Assembly: GCF_023701745.1 (NCBI RefSeq)
Contig: NZ_JAJOZB010000001.1
Span: 4,470,501-4,534,500, forward strand
Reading direction: 5' to 3'
Length of the DNA: 64,000 bases
DNA from: Streptomyces sp. RKAG293
GTDB lineage: Bacteria > Actinomycetota > Actinomycetes > Streptomycetales > Streptomycetaceae
This document shows positions 38,501-46,361 of the stretch, piece after piece (the first letter of the stretch is position 1; each line of letters starts with the position of its first letter). A model generated the notes under the pieces. It was not told the origin of the DNA, did no database searches, and was given only the letters and a program-made list of their open reading frames with translations. Made by a program: the position numbers and the translations under genes.

Positions 38501-40264
38501 CTACCCGGCGAGCTGCAACTCAGGCGCCGTCCCGCTGTGGATCTCGAACATACTTTCGGTGTCGCTCTGGGATCCGTCTTCGGGGGCCCATGGGTCGGGC
38601 TCCCACACCGGTTGAATCTCCATGGTGACGTTGTCCGCCCCCGACCCGTGTCGCGTCAGCACGACGCGGTGCATGAGTTGGCGAAGGATGGCGTTTCGCT
38701 CGACGACCAACAGCGTCTCCCACTCTTCTACGAGACCGACCGCGAGCGGCCGAAAGTCCTCAGCACTCGGCTGATCGTCGACGACAGCAAGCTTGGCCAG
38801 ATTGCCTCTGGCCTTGTCGCGGAGCGCCATAAGGCGGTCTCGCGCCGCCTCGTAGGTGCCTTCGGGGTACTTCTCGGGGTTGACGGCGTTGTCCATCGCA
38901 AGCCTCGTGAGTGCCTCGACGTACTTCGCGTGTTCAGCCTGCATGAGCCCGCGCTGCTTGAGGACGCGTGCGCGCTCTGCATCAGCGTCGCGCTGCTCGA
39001 CCGCCGTCGCGGGCACCTGGTCAACGCCGGCCGCCTGCCTACTCAGCCATTCGAATACCTCCTTCTCGACCTTTTCGCGTTGAATCCAGACGCCCTCACA
39101 CATAGCGCCCCCGGACTGCGTGCGGGCACTGCACCGGTAGGCGTGGCCCGGCGTGGTGACCTTGGGGATCATTGATCCATTGGGGCCCTTCCTCTCTTTC
39201 GTTGTAATCGGATTGAGCGACGTTCCACCTCGGCAGGAACCGCACCTCGGCAGGCCAGTAAGGGTGTAGGTAGCCTGCCGCTGGCGAGGTGGAGTGTTTC
39301 TCACCTGCTGACGGCGTGCTTGGTACTGCTGCCACAGATCAAGGGCGATGAGTTCCTCGTGTGCGCCCTCGGTCAGGAAGTGGTTCGGACATCCTCCGTT
39401 TGTCAGTCGGTTGTCGCACGTGCATTTCGGGTCATGGAAACGGAGTAGGCCGGCGGCAAACCCTGAGTCCATGAATCGCTTGAGTGTTTCCGCTCGCCAC
39501 GTGGTGCCGCGGGTGGTTGTGTACCCCTGGCCTGTCAGCCATGCCGACAGCTTGGGGAACCCGCTGCCGGCGATGTACATGCGGTACAACTCGGCTACGA
39601 CTGGGCCGAGTTCGGGGCAGACTTCGTACCACTCTTTCTGAGTGGTCCAGCTTCCATTGGGTGTCAGGACGCGTCGGGGGTGCCAGGTGTACCCGAACCG
39701 AGCGCGGCCTGTTGCTGGGAGCTTGGCCTCTCTTCTGAGCTGATGTGTCTCCTTCCACTGTTCGCCTGCGCGGTCCGACTCGTACGCGGCGAACTCGAAC
39801 AGGATGCCGCGCTGAAGTTTGCCCAGCGCGGTTCGTGCGTCGATCTGTTCTGTTGCGCTTTCGAGGTGGCCGCCGACGGACTCAACGCGCTTGAGATTGA
39901 CGGCGATTCCGTCGCGGTTGCGCCCGAACCGTGAGTACTTCCAAACGGCGATGCCTTTGGCTTCGTCGCGTTCGACGCCCTCGATTGCCCTCATGACTTT
40001 CCGCTTGAAGTTGCGGCCTGTCATGTCGAGGTCGACAACCCATCGGATGATCCGCCGGCGGGTGCGCCGGGCCCATTCCTCTATGGCTGCCTTCTGGATC
40101 TGAGGAGAGATTTTCTCCTCTTTCCATGTGGAGACCCTGATGTATCCGATGTACGGCTCAAGGCCGGACAGGTCGTCGGGGATCTCTACGCCGGACAGGA
40201 ACGTTTCGAGCGCGTCCTGCTTGGCGTTGGATGTGTCCTCTTGGTCGAGGACCGGTGCACGCAT
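38501..40264 (-). CDS. int: Large serine recombinase (phage integrase)
   Basis: 587 residues from ATG (MRAPVLDQEDTSNAKQ), with GGGAGGG nine bases upstream; an in-frame start 17 codons earlier has no such signal. The resolvase domain has catalytic Ser45 in GYIRVSTWKEEK, then the conserved WKYSRFGRNRDGIAVNL. A recombinase domain follows (GFPKLSAWLTGQGYTT) and a zinc ribbon (PRCGSCRGG ... AYRCSARTQSGGAMCEG) with a coiled coil beyond (about 430-500). Known: inserts phage DNA at attB by double-strand cleavage with a Ser-DNA link. Position beside attL is typical. Confidence 0.94.
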   Translation of the reverse strand: MRAPVLDQEDTSNAKQDALETFLSGVEIPDDLSGLEPYIGYIRVSTWKEEKISPQIQKAAIEEWARRTRRRIIRWVVDLDMTGRNFKRKVMRAIEGVERDEAKGIAVWKYSRFGRNRDGIAVNLKRVESVGGHLESATEQIDARTALGKLQRGILFEFAAYESDRAGEQWKETHQLRREAKLPATGRARFGYTWHPRRVLTPNGSWTTQKEWYEVCPELGPVVAELYRMYIAGSGFPKLSAWLTGQGYTTTRGTTWRAETLKRFMDSGFAAGLLRFHDPKCTCDNRLTNGGCPNHFLTEGAHEELIALDLWQQYQARRQQVRNTPPRQRQATYTLTGLPRCGSCRGGTSLNPITTKERKGPNGSMIPKVTTPGHAYRCSARTQSGGAMCEGVWIQREKVEKEVFEWLSRQAAGVDQVPATAVEQRDADAERARVLKQRGLMQAEHAKYVEALTRLAMDNAVNPEKYPEGTYEAARDRLMALRDKARGNLAKLAVVDDQPSAEDFRPLAVGLVEEWETLLVVERNAILRQLMHRVVLTRHGSGADNVTMEIQPVWEPDPWAPEDGSQSDTESMFEIHSGTAPELQLAG

Positions 40265-40331
40265 CAACGTGCTTCCCTCCCTTGGTTGTTCACTGCGGGG
40301 TGAGGATTGCGCCACCCCCCGCGGGTGGCGC

Positions 40332-40715
40332 TCACTGGGCCCGCGCGTTCCCTTCGGTTAGTTCTGTTGCTTGGCGTTGCACTGCGTACAGGTGGTGCAC
40401 GGTGGCGCCTACCGGCGTGGGGGTGCCTTCGCCGCCGCCGATGGTCGGCGGCGGGCAGATCAGGCCCCGGGCAGCGTGTTCGAGGCCAAGGCGGTACCCC
40501 TCTCGGCGGAGCGCTTCGGCCGTCTCTGCGTTGATGTGGTGTTGGCGACGGACCAGGGCGAGGATCACGAACGGAAGGGCGGCGAGGGTAACGCCAGCCC
40601 CGATGTCTGCGAGGCGTGGTCGATCGCCGGCTACGGCGGCGAGTACGACCATGCAGAGGCCGGCGGCGAATACGGCGTGCGATGCGACGACGGCGAGCTG
40701 CTCACGGGTGGACAT
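40332..40715 (-). CDS. Small prophage membrane protein beside the integrase
   Basis: 127 residues with two transmembrane helices (VVASHAVFAAGLCMVVLAAVAG, about 8-30; IGAGVTLAALPFVILALV, about 38-56) and a cytosolic tail with a basic/amphipathic helix (INAETAEALRREGYRLGLEHAA). No family is recognised. It lies between int and the repressor, so it is probably expressed in the lysogen; a superinfection-exclusion role is possible but only inferred from place and topology. Confidence 0.65.
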   Translation of the reverse strand: MSTREQLAVVASHAVFAAGLCMVVLAAVAGDRPRLADIGAGVTLAALPFVILALVRRQHHINAETAEALRREGYRLGLEHAARGLICPPPTIGGGEGTPTPVGATVHHLYAVQRQATELTEGNARAQ

Positions 40716-40737
40716 CAGGGGCGGTGCCTTTCTGGTG

Positions 40738-41160
40738 CTATCCGTTGGCGCTGCGGTCGTCCGGTCGGGTGGCGCGCAGGGCGGCCACCATCGTTTCGAA
40801 CGCTGCTACGGATTGTGGGTCTGTGATGCCTAGTTCGGCCGCCGCTTGCGCGGCGGTGATCGGATTGGGGTTGATGGGTCGGGCGGCGGCGGCGAGGTCT
40901 TCCGGGGTGGCGACGCCGGCGCGTACGAGGATTTCGCCGAGGGGGACGCGGAGTGCCTCGGCGAGTAGGCCGAGGGTGCGTACGTCGGGCAGCCCCTCAG
41001 CGCGCAGCAACCGCGAGACGGTCGCTGGGCTGATGCCCGACTCCTTGGCGAAGCGTTGTTGTCCGCCGCGCTCTGGATAGCCGCGCTTCAAGAGCCGATC
41101 TCGCAGCCATGCGGCGAAGCTCTGGGGGGTGTGGGGGGCCTTGGGGCCGTCTTGTGTCAT
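40738..41160 (-). CDS. XRE-family prophage repressor
   Basis: 140 residues from ATG (MTQDGPKAPHTPQSFA); the frame upstream to 41316 is discarded because the operator block overlaps this start. The HTH_3 domain is at about 35-85: QQRFAKESGISPATVSRLLRAEGLPDVRTLGLLAEAL. The C-terminal half (NPITAAQAAAELGITDPQSV) is short and has no LexA-type protease motif, so induction would not be by self-cleavage. The likely -10 TATGTT ends six bases before the ATG, consistent with a leaderless message. Confidence 0.85.
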   Translation of the reverse strand: MTQDGPKAPHTPQSFAAWLRDRLLKRGYPERGGQQRFAKESGISPATVSRLLRAEGLPDVRTLGLLAEALRVPLGEILVRAGVATPEDLAAAARPINPNPITAAQAAAELGITDPQSVAAFETMVAALRATRPDDRSANG

Positions 41161-41186
41161 GCATGAAACATATCGCGCATGAAATG
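41155..41186 (-). promoter_or_regulatory. Repressor-side promoter/operator block
   Basis: Read leftward: ATTTCATGCGCGA then TATGTTTCATGCATGA, the last ATGA being the repressor start. TATGTT (41172-41167) is a -10 element and TTTCATG occurs twice, 16 bases apart. TTTCATGCATGACA is a near-perfect palindrome over the start codon. Inferred: the repressor binds TTTCATG half-sites and controls itself. Confidence 0.6.
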
Positions 41187-41424
41187 CCTGCACACCTCGA
41201 CCCATGCTTTTTGGCATAGTCCACCCCTCCCCCGTTGGTGCGCGCCGTCGCCCGTCCCTCCGTCTTCTCGAACACGTTATCGAGTGGAGTTTAGGACGCG
41301 ACGTCCACCCTGTCACCTCCGTAACCGTACTGCCACCCTCTGACAGGACGCTTGTCCCTGGTGGGACGGTTGCGCCCGATTCTGACGACTCTTGTGTCGC
41401 GTGAATGGTTGTGCTGCGCAGTCG

Positions 41425-41466
41425 ATTTCATGTGCGAAACGAACCTGCTATGTTTCATGCATGAGA
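41425..41466 (+). promoter_or_regulatory. Cro-side early promoter/operator block
   Basis: ATTTCATGTGCGA (41425-41437) then TATGTTTCATGCATGA (41449-41464), the same two elements as on the repressor side in mirror orientation but 27 instead of 16 bases apart. TTTCAT (41426-41431), 17 bases and TATGTT (41449-41454) make a plausible -35/-10 pair. Between the two blocks, 41187-41424 holds no gene. Confidence 0.6.
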
Positions 41467-41502
41467 GAGACAAAGTCGGTCCTCTCGCGAAAGGAATCTG
41501 TC

Positions 41503-41715
41503 ATGGCGTACGCCCCGGCCGCCCTGCTCGCCGCCGCCCACAGGGCCGGCGACCAGACGCCCGCGGACATGGCCCGGCGTATGGGCCTGCCGTACCTCGC
41601 CGTCTATCGGTGGGCCACCGGCCGGCACGCCCCCAGCCCGAACGGCCTCGCGGCCATCGAGCGGACGTACGGGCTCACCCCGGCAGACCTGATGCGAGAG
41701 GACCCCACCACATGA
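41503..41715 (+). CDS. Cro-like small HTH protein
   Basis: 70 residues from ATG (MAYAPAALLAAAHRAG) with AAAGGAA six bases upstream. The HTH is TPADMARRMGLPYLAVYRWATGRHAP. An in-frame ATG at 41461 directly follows the early -10 element and would give an 84-residue leaderless form. First gene of the rightward early operon and divergent from the repressor, the usual place for Cro; function inferred from that and the fold. Confidence 0.75.
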   Translation: MAYAPAALLAAAHRAGDQTPADMARRMGLPYLAVYRWATGRHAPSPNGLAAIERTYGLTPADLMREDPTT

Positions 41716-41939
41716 ACGCGATCACCCCGCGCGGGCAGGCCCTCGTCAACGCGCGCCGTGTCCTGGACCAGGCCCGCGCTCGCCGCGATGCCCTGTCGAT
41801 CCGGCAGGCCGCCGAGCAGGCCGCCGTCGGCAGTTTCCGCACCGCGGACGAGATCGAGCTGATTCTGCGCCGGCTGCACCGCGCCGCTGGCAATGACCGC
41901 CGCCCCGTGCCGGCGAATCCCGCCGCAGCCGCGGCCTGA
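41712..41939 (+). CDS. Small phage protein of unknown function
   Basis: 75 residues; the start overlaps the Cro-like stop by 4 bases (ATGA). It is largely helical (RGQALVNARRVLDQARARRDAL, ADEIELILRRLHRAAG) and Ala/Arg-rich. No family recognised. A terminator hairpin follows at 41952, so the Cro-like gene and this one may form a short immediate-early unit. Confidence 0.65.
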   Translation: MNAITPRGQALVNARRVLDQARARRDALSIRQAAEQAAVGSFRTADEIELILRRLHRAAGNDRRPVPANPAAAAA

Positions 41940-41951
41940 GCCACGAAAAAA

Positions 41952-41975
41952 CCGCCCCGGTTGCACCCGGGGCGG
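41952..41975 (+). terminator. Hairpin after the first two early genes
   Basis: The stem CCGCCCCGG / CCGGGGCGG has loop TTGCAC and is preceded by AAAAAA. Read rightward it lacks a U-tract, so antitermination or partial read-through into the early operon is possible. Confidence 0.55.
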
Positions 41976-42080
41976 CCCGCGAGACCACCCGTTTCACGCA
42001 CGTGAGGTCACCCCATGCACCGTACCCGCCCATCCCATCAGCAGCGCCCCGCCGACGCCCCGCCCATTCCGGGAGATCCC

Positions 42081-42413
42081 ATGCAGCGCCGCCGATTCAC
42101 CGCCGCCGAGGCCGTGCGCGCCGTCATGGTCGCCCGGCAATTCCTGCACCGTCTTCCGCAGGTCGACGTCGCACAGACGACGCCGGTCTACGCCGAGTCT
42201 CCGCAGCATGGCGCCCGCGTCGCCGTGCACGTCCACCTCGTCGACGTCCTCGGCCTGCCTCTCGCCGCCGGCCCCGACGAGCACCGCGCCGCGTACAAGA
42301 TCCTGCGCCGCGCCTATCCCCGGGCCGCGTGGACGAGCGACGAGTACCGGTACGACGTCCGCCGCGGCGCTTTGCTGCGCACCACCCCGGCCCTGCTCGG
42401 GGGTGCCCGATGA
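42081..42413 (+). CDS. Early phage protein of unknown function
   Basis: 110 residues from ATG (MQRRRFTAAEAVRAVM) with GGGAG upstream; an earlier ATG at 42015 would add 22 residues of low complexity. The sequence QVDVAQTTPVYAESPQHGARVAVHVHLVDVLGL and a C-terminal SDEYRYDVRRGALL suggest a compact alpha/beta protein. Not recognised. Overlaps the next start by 4 bases. Confidence 0.65.
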   Translation: MQRRRFTAAEAVRAVMVARQFLHRLPQVDVAQTTPVYAESPQHGARVAVHVHLVDVLGLPLAAGPDEHRAAYKILRRAYPRAAWTSDEYRYDVRRGALLRTTPALLGGAR

Positions 42414-42649
42414 CCGTCGCCGAGACCGTCCTCGACGCCGTCGCCGCCGCCTACGCGGACGAGCCGGCCCTCGTCGAGCGCCTGCTGCTCGACCTCGCCG
42501 ACACGGCCGGCCACGCCGACCACATGCGGCACTACCCGGCCGCCACCGACTACGGGCGCGAGTGCGCCGGTGCCGCGTACGACGCCGCCCGCGAGGACCT
42601 GCTCGCCGTCCTCGCCCTGCCCGCCGATCTTGAAGGAAGTGCCCCGTGA
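42410..42649 (+). CDS. Small acidic early phage protein
   Basis: 79 residues, ATGA overlap with the previous gene. It is acidic and helical (VLDAVAAAYADEPALVERLLLDLAD, AAYDAAREDLLAVLAL). No family recognised. It directly precedes and is coupled (GTGA) to the Rad52-like gene, so a role in recombination or replication is possible. Confidence 0.65.
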   Translation: MTVAETVLDAVAAAYADEPALVERLLLDLADTAGHADHMRHYPAATDYGRECAGAAYDAAREDLLAVLALPADLEGSAP

Positions 42650-43773
42650 CCGTCATCCCCATGGAGCGCCGCGCTACCCCGGCGACCGCCGGCCCTGCCG
42701 ACCTCACCGTCGAGCAGGTAAAGACGCTGCTCGCCCCGATCAACCCCAGCCGCGTGCAGAACCTGCACGGGCAGTCCCACCTCGAAGCGTGGGACGACCG
42801 TCGGTGGCTCAACCGCGTATTTGGATTCGGCGGTTGGTCCGACGAGACGCTCGAACTGGTGTGCGTGGCTCAGATGGAGATCAACCCGGGCCGCTGGACC
42901 GTCATCTACAGGGCACAGGTGCGCCTGACCGTGCGGACGATCGACGGGCGCACCCTGTCGACGTGGGATGACGCCGCCATGGGCGACAGCCGCAATCAGC
43001 CGGCCCTCGGCGCCGCCCACGACCAGGCCATGAAAACGGCCCTGTCGCAGGCGTTGAAGCGGTGCGCCGTCAACTTGGGTGATCAGTTCGGGCTCAGCCT
43101 GTACAACGACGGATCGCGGGCCGCCGTTGGTCTGTGGTCGGCGGCGCACACCGCGCCGAGGAGTGCCGACGTCGAGGCGCCCACGGTCCCGGATGACGCG
43201 CCCGTGAAGCCGGAGCCGGCCCCCGTCGTCGAGCCGGCCCCGGCCGCCGAGCAGCAGGTGCAGCGGGGCAAGCGCGCCGAGGGTGGGCCGTGGGAGACCC
43301 CGCCGCCGCAGAAGCAGCCGGCGCCCCCGCAGCAACGCCCGCGGGCCGTCCCGGACCACCCGCCGGCCAATCCTGCCGGCCCGTCACGCGACTACCTCGT
43401 CGAGGCGCAGGCCGCCCCATCGCGCGAGCGGTTCGACCAGGTGCGCGCCGCAGCCGTTGCCGAGGGCGCGCCGCCCGAGTACCTCGCCCAACTCGACGCC
43501 ATCGCGCAGCAGAAGGCGCAGGCCGGCCAGCAGAAGGCCGGCGCCTCGCGGCCCGCGGCTGCACCGCCGGCCGCGGGCCCCGACGCCGCGCAGCAACACG
43601 GCGTCGCCCTGGCCGAGCTGCTCGCCGCCGGCGCCGTTCTGGCGCTGGAACCGTCGCACCTCGACGACATTGCCCGTGTCGAGGCCGGTTGCCCGGCCGC
43701 CGAGTGCACCGTCGAGCAGCTCGCCAGCCTCACCGCGGACCTGCGCGCCGCGGCCGAGGGGGTCGCCGCGTGA
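42646..43773 (+). CDS. Rad52/Rad22-like single-strand annealing protein
   Basis: 375 residues from GTG. Residues about 20-165 match the Rad52/22 fold: LTVEQVKTLLAPINPSRV, HLEAWDDRRWLNRVFGFGGW, RAQVRLTV and MKTALSQALKRCAVNLGDQFGLSLYNDG. About 130 Pro/Ala/Gln-rich residues and a small C-terminal helical region follow. Known: anneals complementary strands and promotes phage recombination, forming rings on ssDNA. Linked to a RuvC-like resolvase and SSB downstream, giving a recombination module. No exonuclease gene is recognised next to it. Confidence 0.88.
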   Translation: MTVIPMERRATPATAGPADLTVEQVKTLLAPINPSRVQNLHGQSHLEAWDDRRWLNRVFGFGGWSDETLELVCVAQMEINPGRWTVIYRAQVRLTVRTIDGRTLSTWDDAAMGDSRNQPALGAAHDQAMKTALSQALKRCAVNLGDQFGLSLYNDGSRAAVGLWSAAHTAPRSADVEAPTVPDDAPVKPEPAPVVEPAPAAEQQVQRGKRAEGGPWETPPPQKQPAPPQQRPRAVPDHPPANPAGPSRDYLVEAQAAPSRERFDQVRAAAVAEGAPPEYLAQLDAIAQQKAQAGQQKAGASRPAAAPPAAGPDAAQQHGVALAELLAAGAVLALEPSHLDDIARVEAGCPAAECTVEQLASLTADLRAAAEGVAA

Positions 43774-44429
43774 GCGCCGAAAAGAGCACCGAGCAGGCCG
43801 CCGAGGCGCCGAAGTACAGCGCGGAACAGATCCGGTCCGCCACCACGAAAGAGGCCGTCCTTAAGGCCCTGCTCGACCAGGTCGACACGGCCTACAAGGT
43901 TGCCCGCACGGAGGTGCAGGCCATGCTCGACGAGCAGCAGCGCACGACCGGCGGTACGAAGTTCGACGCGTCTCTGCCGGACGGGACCAAGGTCGGCGAC
44001 GTCCGGCTCAGTAGTGGGGAAGCGGCGGCGAAGATCCTCGACGAGCGCGCGTTCGTCGAGTGGGCACACAAGACGTTCCCGAGCGAGGCCGTCACCAGGT
44101 TGGTTCGGCCCGTGCCGGCGCGGCTGGTCAAGGGCGTGCAGCCGCGATTTGTGACGCTGCTGCTCGAACGGATGACGGCCGCTGGCAAAGCGCAGGTCCA
44201 CAACGAGGAGACCGGCGAAATCCTCGACGTGCCCGGCGTCGAGATCAAGCCCAGCCGCGCCCGCACGCACTCGGTGAACTTCACCCGTGAAAGCAAGGTG
44301 AAGCGGGCCGGCCGCGAGTTGGTCGCCGAGGCATGGCGTGCCGGCATCCTCGCCCCGATCGTGTTGCCCGCCCTCGCCCCGCCGGCCGCCCCCGCGGCCC
44401 CGGTCGACGAGAGCGAGGCCGCAGCATGA
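43770..44429 (+). CDS. Phage recombination-module protein of unknown function
   Basis: 219 residues, GTGA overlap with the Rad52-like gene and ATGA overlap with the resolvase. An N-terminal helix (TKEAVLKALLDQVDTAYKVARTEVQAMLDEQQ) precedes a conserved-looking core (GTKVGDVRLSSGEAAAKILDERAFVEWA, TRLVRPVPARLVKGVQP, LDVPGVEIKPSRARTHSVNF). Streptomyces and related phages have proteins of this kind beside annealases. No enzymatic motif is recognised; assistance to annealing or nuclease activity is inferred from neighbours. Confidence 0.7.
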   Translation: MSAEKSTEQAAEAPKYSAEQIRSATTKEAVLKALLDQVDTAYKVARTEVQAMLDEQQRTTGGTKFDASLPDGTKVGDVRLSSGEAAAKILDERAFVEWAHKTFPSEAVTRLVRPVPARLVKGVQPRFVTLLLERMTAAGKAQVHNEETGEILDVPGVEIKPSRARTHSVNFTRESKVKRAGRELVAEAWRAGILAPIVLPALAPPAAPAAPVDESEAAA

Positions 44430-45115
44430 GCCGCCGTATCGTTCGCGGACTCGATCTGTCCCTGACCGGTGCCGGCATCGCCGGCGCCGGTTGGGCGCAG
44501 ACCCTCGGCAGCAAGGGCAAGCGGGCCGACACCTACGCCATGCGGCGCGTGCGGCTGCACCGCCTCGCCGACCGCATCGTCGAGGCGGTCGCCCCGTGCG
44601 ATCTCGCCGTCGTCGAGGGGCCGAGTTACGGGTCGCGCGGCGCCGGCACCTGGGATCGCGCCGGCCTGTGGTGGCTAGTGGTCGACCGCCTCGCCGCCCT
44701 CGACATCCCCGTCGCCGTCGTCACCCCGACCGCCCGCGCGAAGTACGCCACCGGCAACGGGCGGGCCGGCAAGCAGGCCGTTGTCGATGCCATCGGCGCG
44801 CGGTACGGCGTTGCCCTGCGCGACGACAACCAAGGCGACGCGTACGCGCTGCTGGCCATGGGGCATGACTGGCTCGGCGACCCCCTCGCCAAGGCGCCGG
44901 CGATCAACCGGGCCGCCCTCGCCCGCGTGGAGTGGCCCGACCTGCTGCCGCCGCCCGCGGTGCAGCTCGGCATCGAGGGCGCCGACTTGCCGTACCCCGA
45001 CACGCTGCCGACCGGACCGCGCAAACGTCGCCGACGCACCGCGCGACCGGACGCACAGCCGGTCGCCGGCCCCGGGCAGGTCGACGCCCTCGCCCTGGTC
45101 CGCGAGGCCGCATGA
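44426..45115 (+). CDS. RuvC-like Holliday junction resolvase
   Basis: 229 residues with an RNase H-like fold carrying the RuvC acidic set: GLDLSLTGAGIAG (Asp near residue 9), LAVVEGPSYGSRG (Glu), and DDNQGDAYALLAMG (Asp pair). NGRAGKQAVVDAIGARYGV precedes the last acid. A C-terminal Pro/Arg-rich tail has QLGIEGADLPYPDTLP. Inferred: resolves branched DNA made by the annealase and during replication or packaging. Confidence 0.88.
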   Translation: MSRRIVRGLDLSLTGAGIAGAGWAQTLGSKGKRADTYAMRRVRLHRLADRIVEAVAPCDLAVVEGPSYGSRGAGTWDRAGLWWLVVDRLAALDIPVAVVTPTARAKYATGNGRAGKQAVVDAIGARYGVALRDDNQGDAYALLAMGHDWLGDPLAKAPAINRAALARVEWPDLLPPPAVQLGIEGADLPYPDTLPTGPRKRRRRTARPDAQPVAGPGQVDALALVREAA

Positions 45116-45276
45116 CGTGCGGTCGCTGGCTCGGTGCCCGGTACTGCCGCATCCCCGGGGCCCGGCGCTACATCCCCGGCTACCGGTGCCCCCTGCACAC
45201 CCCCGCCGCCCTCGCGGGTCTGCCGGAACCGCCCTCGACCCCTCCGCCACCCACCCGACGGGCGAAGCGGCCCTGA
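45112..45276 (+). CDS. Small Cys/His-containing phage protein
   Basis: 54 residues from ATG overlapping the resolvase stop (ATGA). Three Cys and one His in MTCGRWLGARYCRIPGARRY...YRCPLHT may bind a metal. Below the size of many gene finders. Coupled to the next gene through its stop codon. Confidence 0.6.
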   Translation: MTCGRWLGARYCRIPGARRYIPGYRCPLHTPAALAGLPEPPSTPPPPTRRAKRP

Positions 45277-45548
45277 CCGCCTCGACGATCCCCTGCCCGG
45301 CGTGCGGCGTCCCCGTAATCCGCACGCCGGCCGGCGAACTGCTCGACCCCACCGCGCACCCCCTCGCCGTCACCCGGGCGAACGGCCGGCGCATGCAACC
45401 GGCCGACGTCATCGCCTGCGCCCTCGGCCGCCGGCCCCCGGTCGGCCACCACCCGCATCGCCCCGGCCTGCTCCCCCCATACGACTGCCGGCCACCACAA
45501 GCCGAGCAACTCGCCCTCGACCTCGACCTAGGAGACACCCCCCGATGA
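45273..45548 (+). CDS. Small zinc-ribbon-like phage protein with clamp-binding-like motif
   Basis: 91 residues if it starts at a CTG overlapping the preceding TGA (CTGA), matching the ATGA/GTGA couplings of every neighbour; a GTG at 45186 is the alternative. The N-terminal CPACG with a later Cys suggests half of a zinc ribbon. Near the C-terminus, QLALDL fits the hexapeptide form QLxLxL known for bacterial sliding-clamp ligands. It lies just before the replication gene. Function inferred only. Confidence 0.5.
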   Translation: MTASTIPCPACGVPVIRTPAGELLDPTAHPLAVTRANGRRMQPADVIACALGRRPPVGHHPHRPGLLPPYDCRPPQAEQLALDLDLGDTPR

Positions 45549-46357
45549 GCCACGCCGCCCGCGAATGGGTGTGGGAACACAGCACCGCGAAGAACGCGGC
45601 CCGCATGATCCTGCTCGCCATCGCCGACCGGTGCGTCGACAGCCGATGCGTGGCGTACGCGTCCGTCCCCGCCCTGATGAAGCGGTGCAACGCCGGCCGT
45701 ACCGCGGTGCGCGCCGCCCTCGACACGCTGCTCGCCGGCGATGAACTCGACGAGCTGCTGAACCGCCGAGGGCCCCGCGGGGAAACGTTTTACCACCTGC
45801 CGGCCGCCGCTCAATTCCTTGCCGAGCAGGCCGCCGAGGGGGACCGGAAACCGGCCCCCGGGGGATCGGATTCCGACCCTGCGGACGCATCCGACGGGGG
45901 GCCGGATACCGACCCGGGGGGCCAGATTCCGACCCCGGGGGGGACCGGATACCGACCCGGAGGGGGGCCGGATTCCGACCCCCAGAACAGAAGAGAACCG
46001 AAGGTGAACGGTAAGAGCAGCTCTACCGCCCCCGCCGCCGAGTGGCAGGTCGACGACGACGCCCTCGCGTGGGCCGAGCAGCACGGCCACCTCGACCGCC
46101 TCGGCGAGGACGGCCTCGACGCGGCCGACGGAAAGTGGCGCGCGTACCGAGCTGCTGCTGCTCCCCGCACCGCCGCCGGATGGGCCGCCGATTGGCGCGC
46201 GTGGATCGCACGCGAGCGCACCCCCGCCACCGGCCGCCCGAACCTCTACGCCCTGCCCGGCGGCGCCCCCGCCCCCGCGGCCGGCATGACCCGCGCCGAG
46301 CAGCACACCGCCGCCCTGCTCGCCGCCCTCGCCGACGACCCCACAGGAACGGAGTAA
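45545..46357 (+). CDS. Winged-helix phage replication initiator-like protein
   Basis: 270 residues from ATG (MSHAAREWVWEHS). Residues about 1-95 form a HTH_36/winged-helix domain (NAARMILLAIADRCVDSRCVAYASVPALMKRCNAGRTAVRAALDTL), as in many phage replication proteins. Residues about 103-150 are a Gly/Asp/Pro linker encoded by the iteron array. The C-terminal part (DDDALAWAEQHGHLDRLGEDGL, GWAADWRAWIARE) is a small helical domain. The layout, DNA-binding head with the origin inside its own gene, recalls lambda O. Start is coupled to the previous gene. Confidence 0.8.
   Translation: MSHAAREWVWEHSTAKNAARMILLAIADRCVDSRCVAYASVPALMKRCNAGRTAVRAALDTLLAGDELDELLNRRGPRGETFYHLPAAAQFLAEQAAEGDRKPAPGGSDSDPADASDGGPDTDPGGQIPTPGGTGYRPGGGPDSDPQNRREPKVNGKSSSTAPAAEWQVDDDALAWAEQHGHLDRLGEDGLDAADGKWRAYRAAAAPRTAAGWAADWRAWIARERTPATGRPNLYALPGGAPAPAAGMTRAEQHTAALLAALADDPTGTE
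45868..45981. repeat. Iteron array, candidate phage replication origin
   Basis: Five copies of the 12-mer GGATWCCGACCC start at 45868, 45904, 45924 (first base A), 45947 and 45970. Most are embedded in a longer GGGGGGCC-GGATWCCGACCC unit. Distances of 36, 20, 23 and 23 bases are mostly not multiples of three, so the copies are read in different frames. The DNA, not the peptide, is what is repeated. A weaker copy may lie near 45888 (GCATCCGAC). Confidence 0.75.
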
Positions 46358-46361
46358 CCCC

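Noticed and set aside
42015..42080. Longer N-terminus for the phage gene at 42081
   Set aside because: The added 22 residues are Pro/Arg low complexity and the ATG at 42081 has a better ribosome binding site, though the longer form cannot be excluded.
45868..45981. Iterons considered as a CRISPR array
   Set aside because: 12-base units with only 8-24 bases between them, inside a gene, and no cas genes anywhere in the window.
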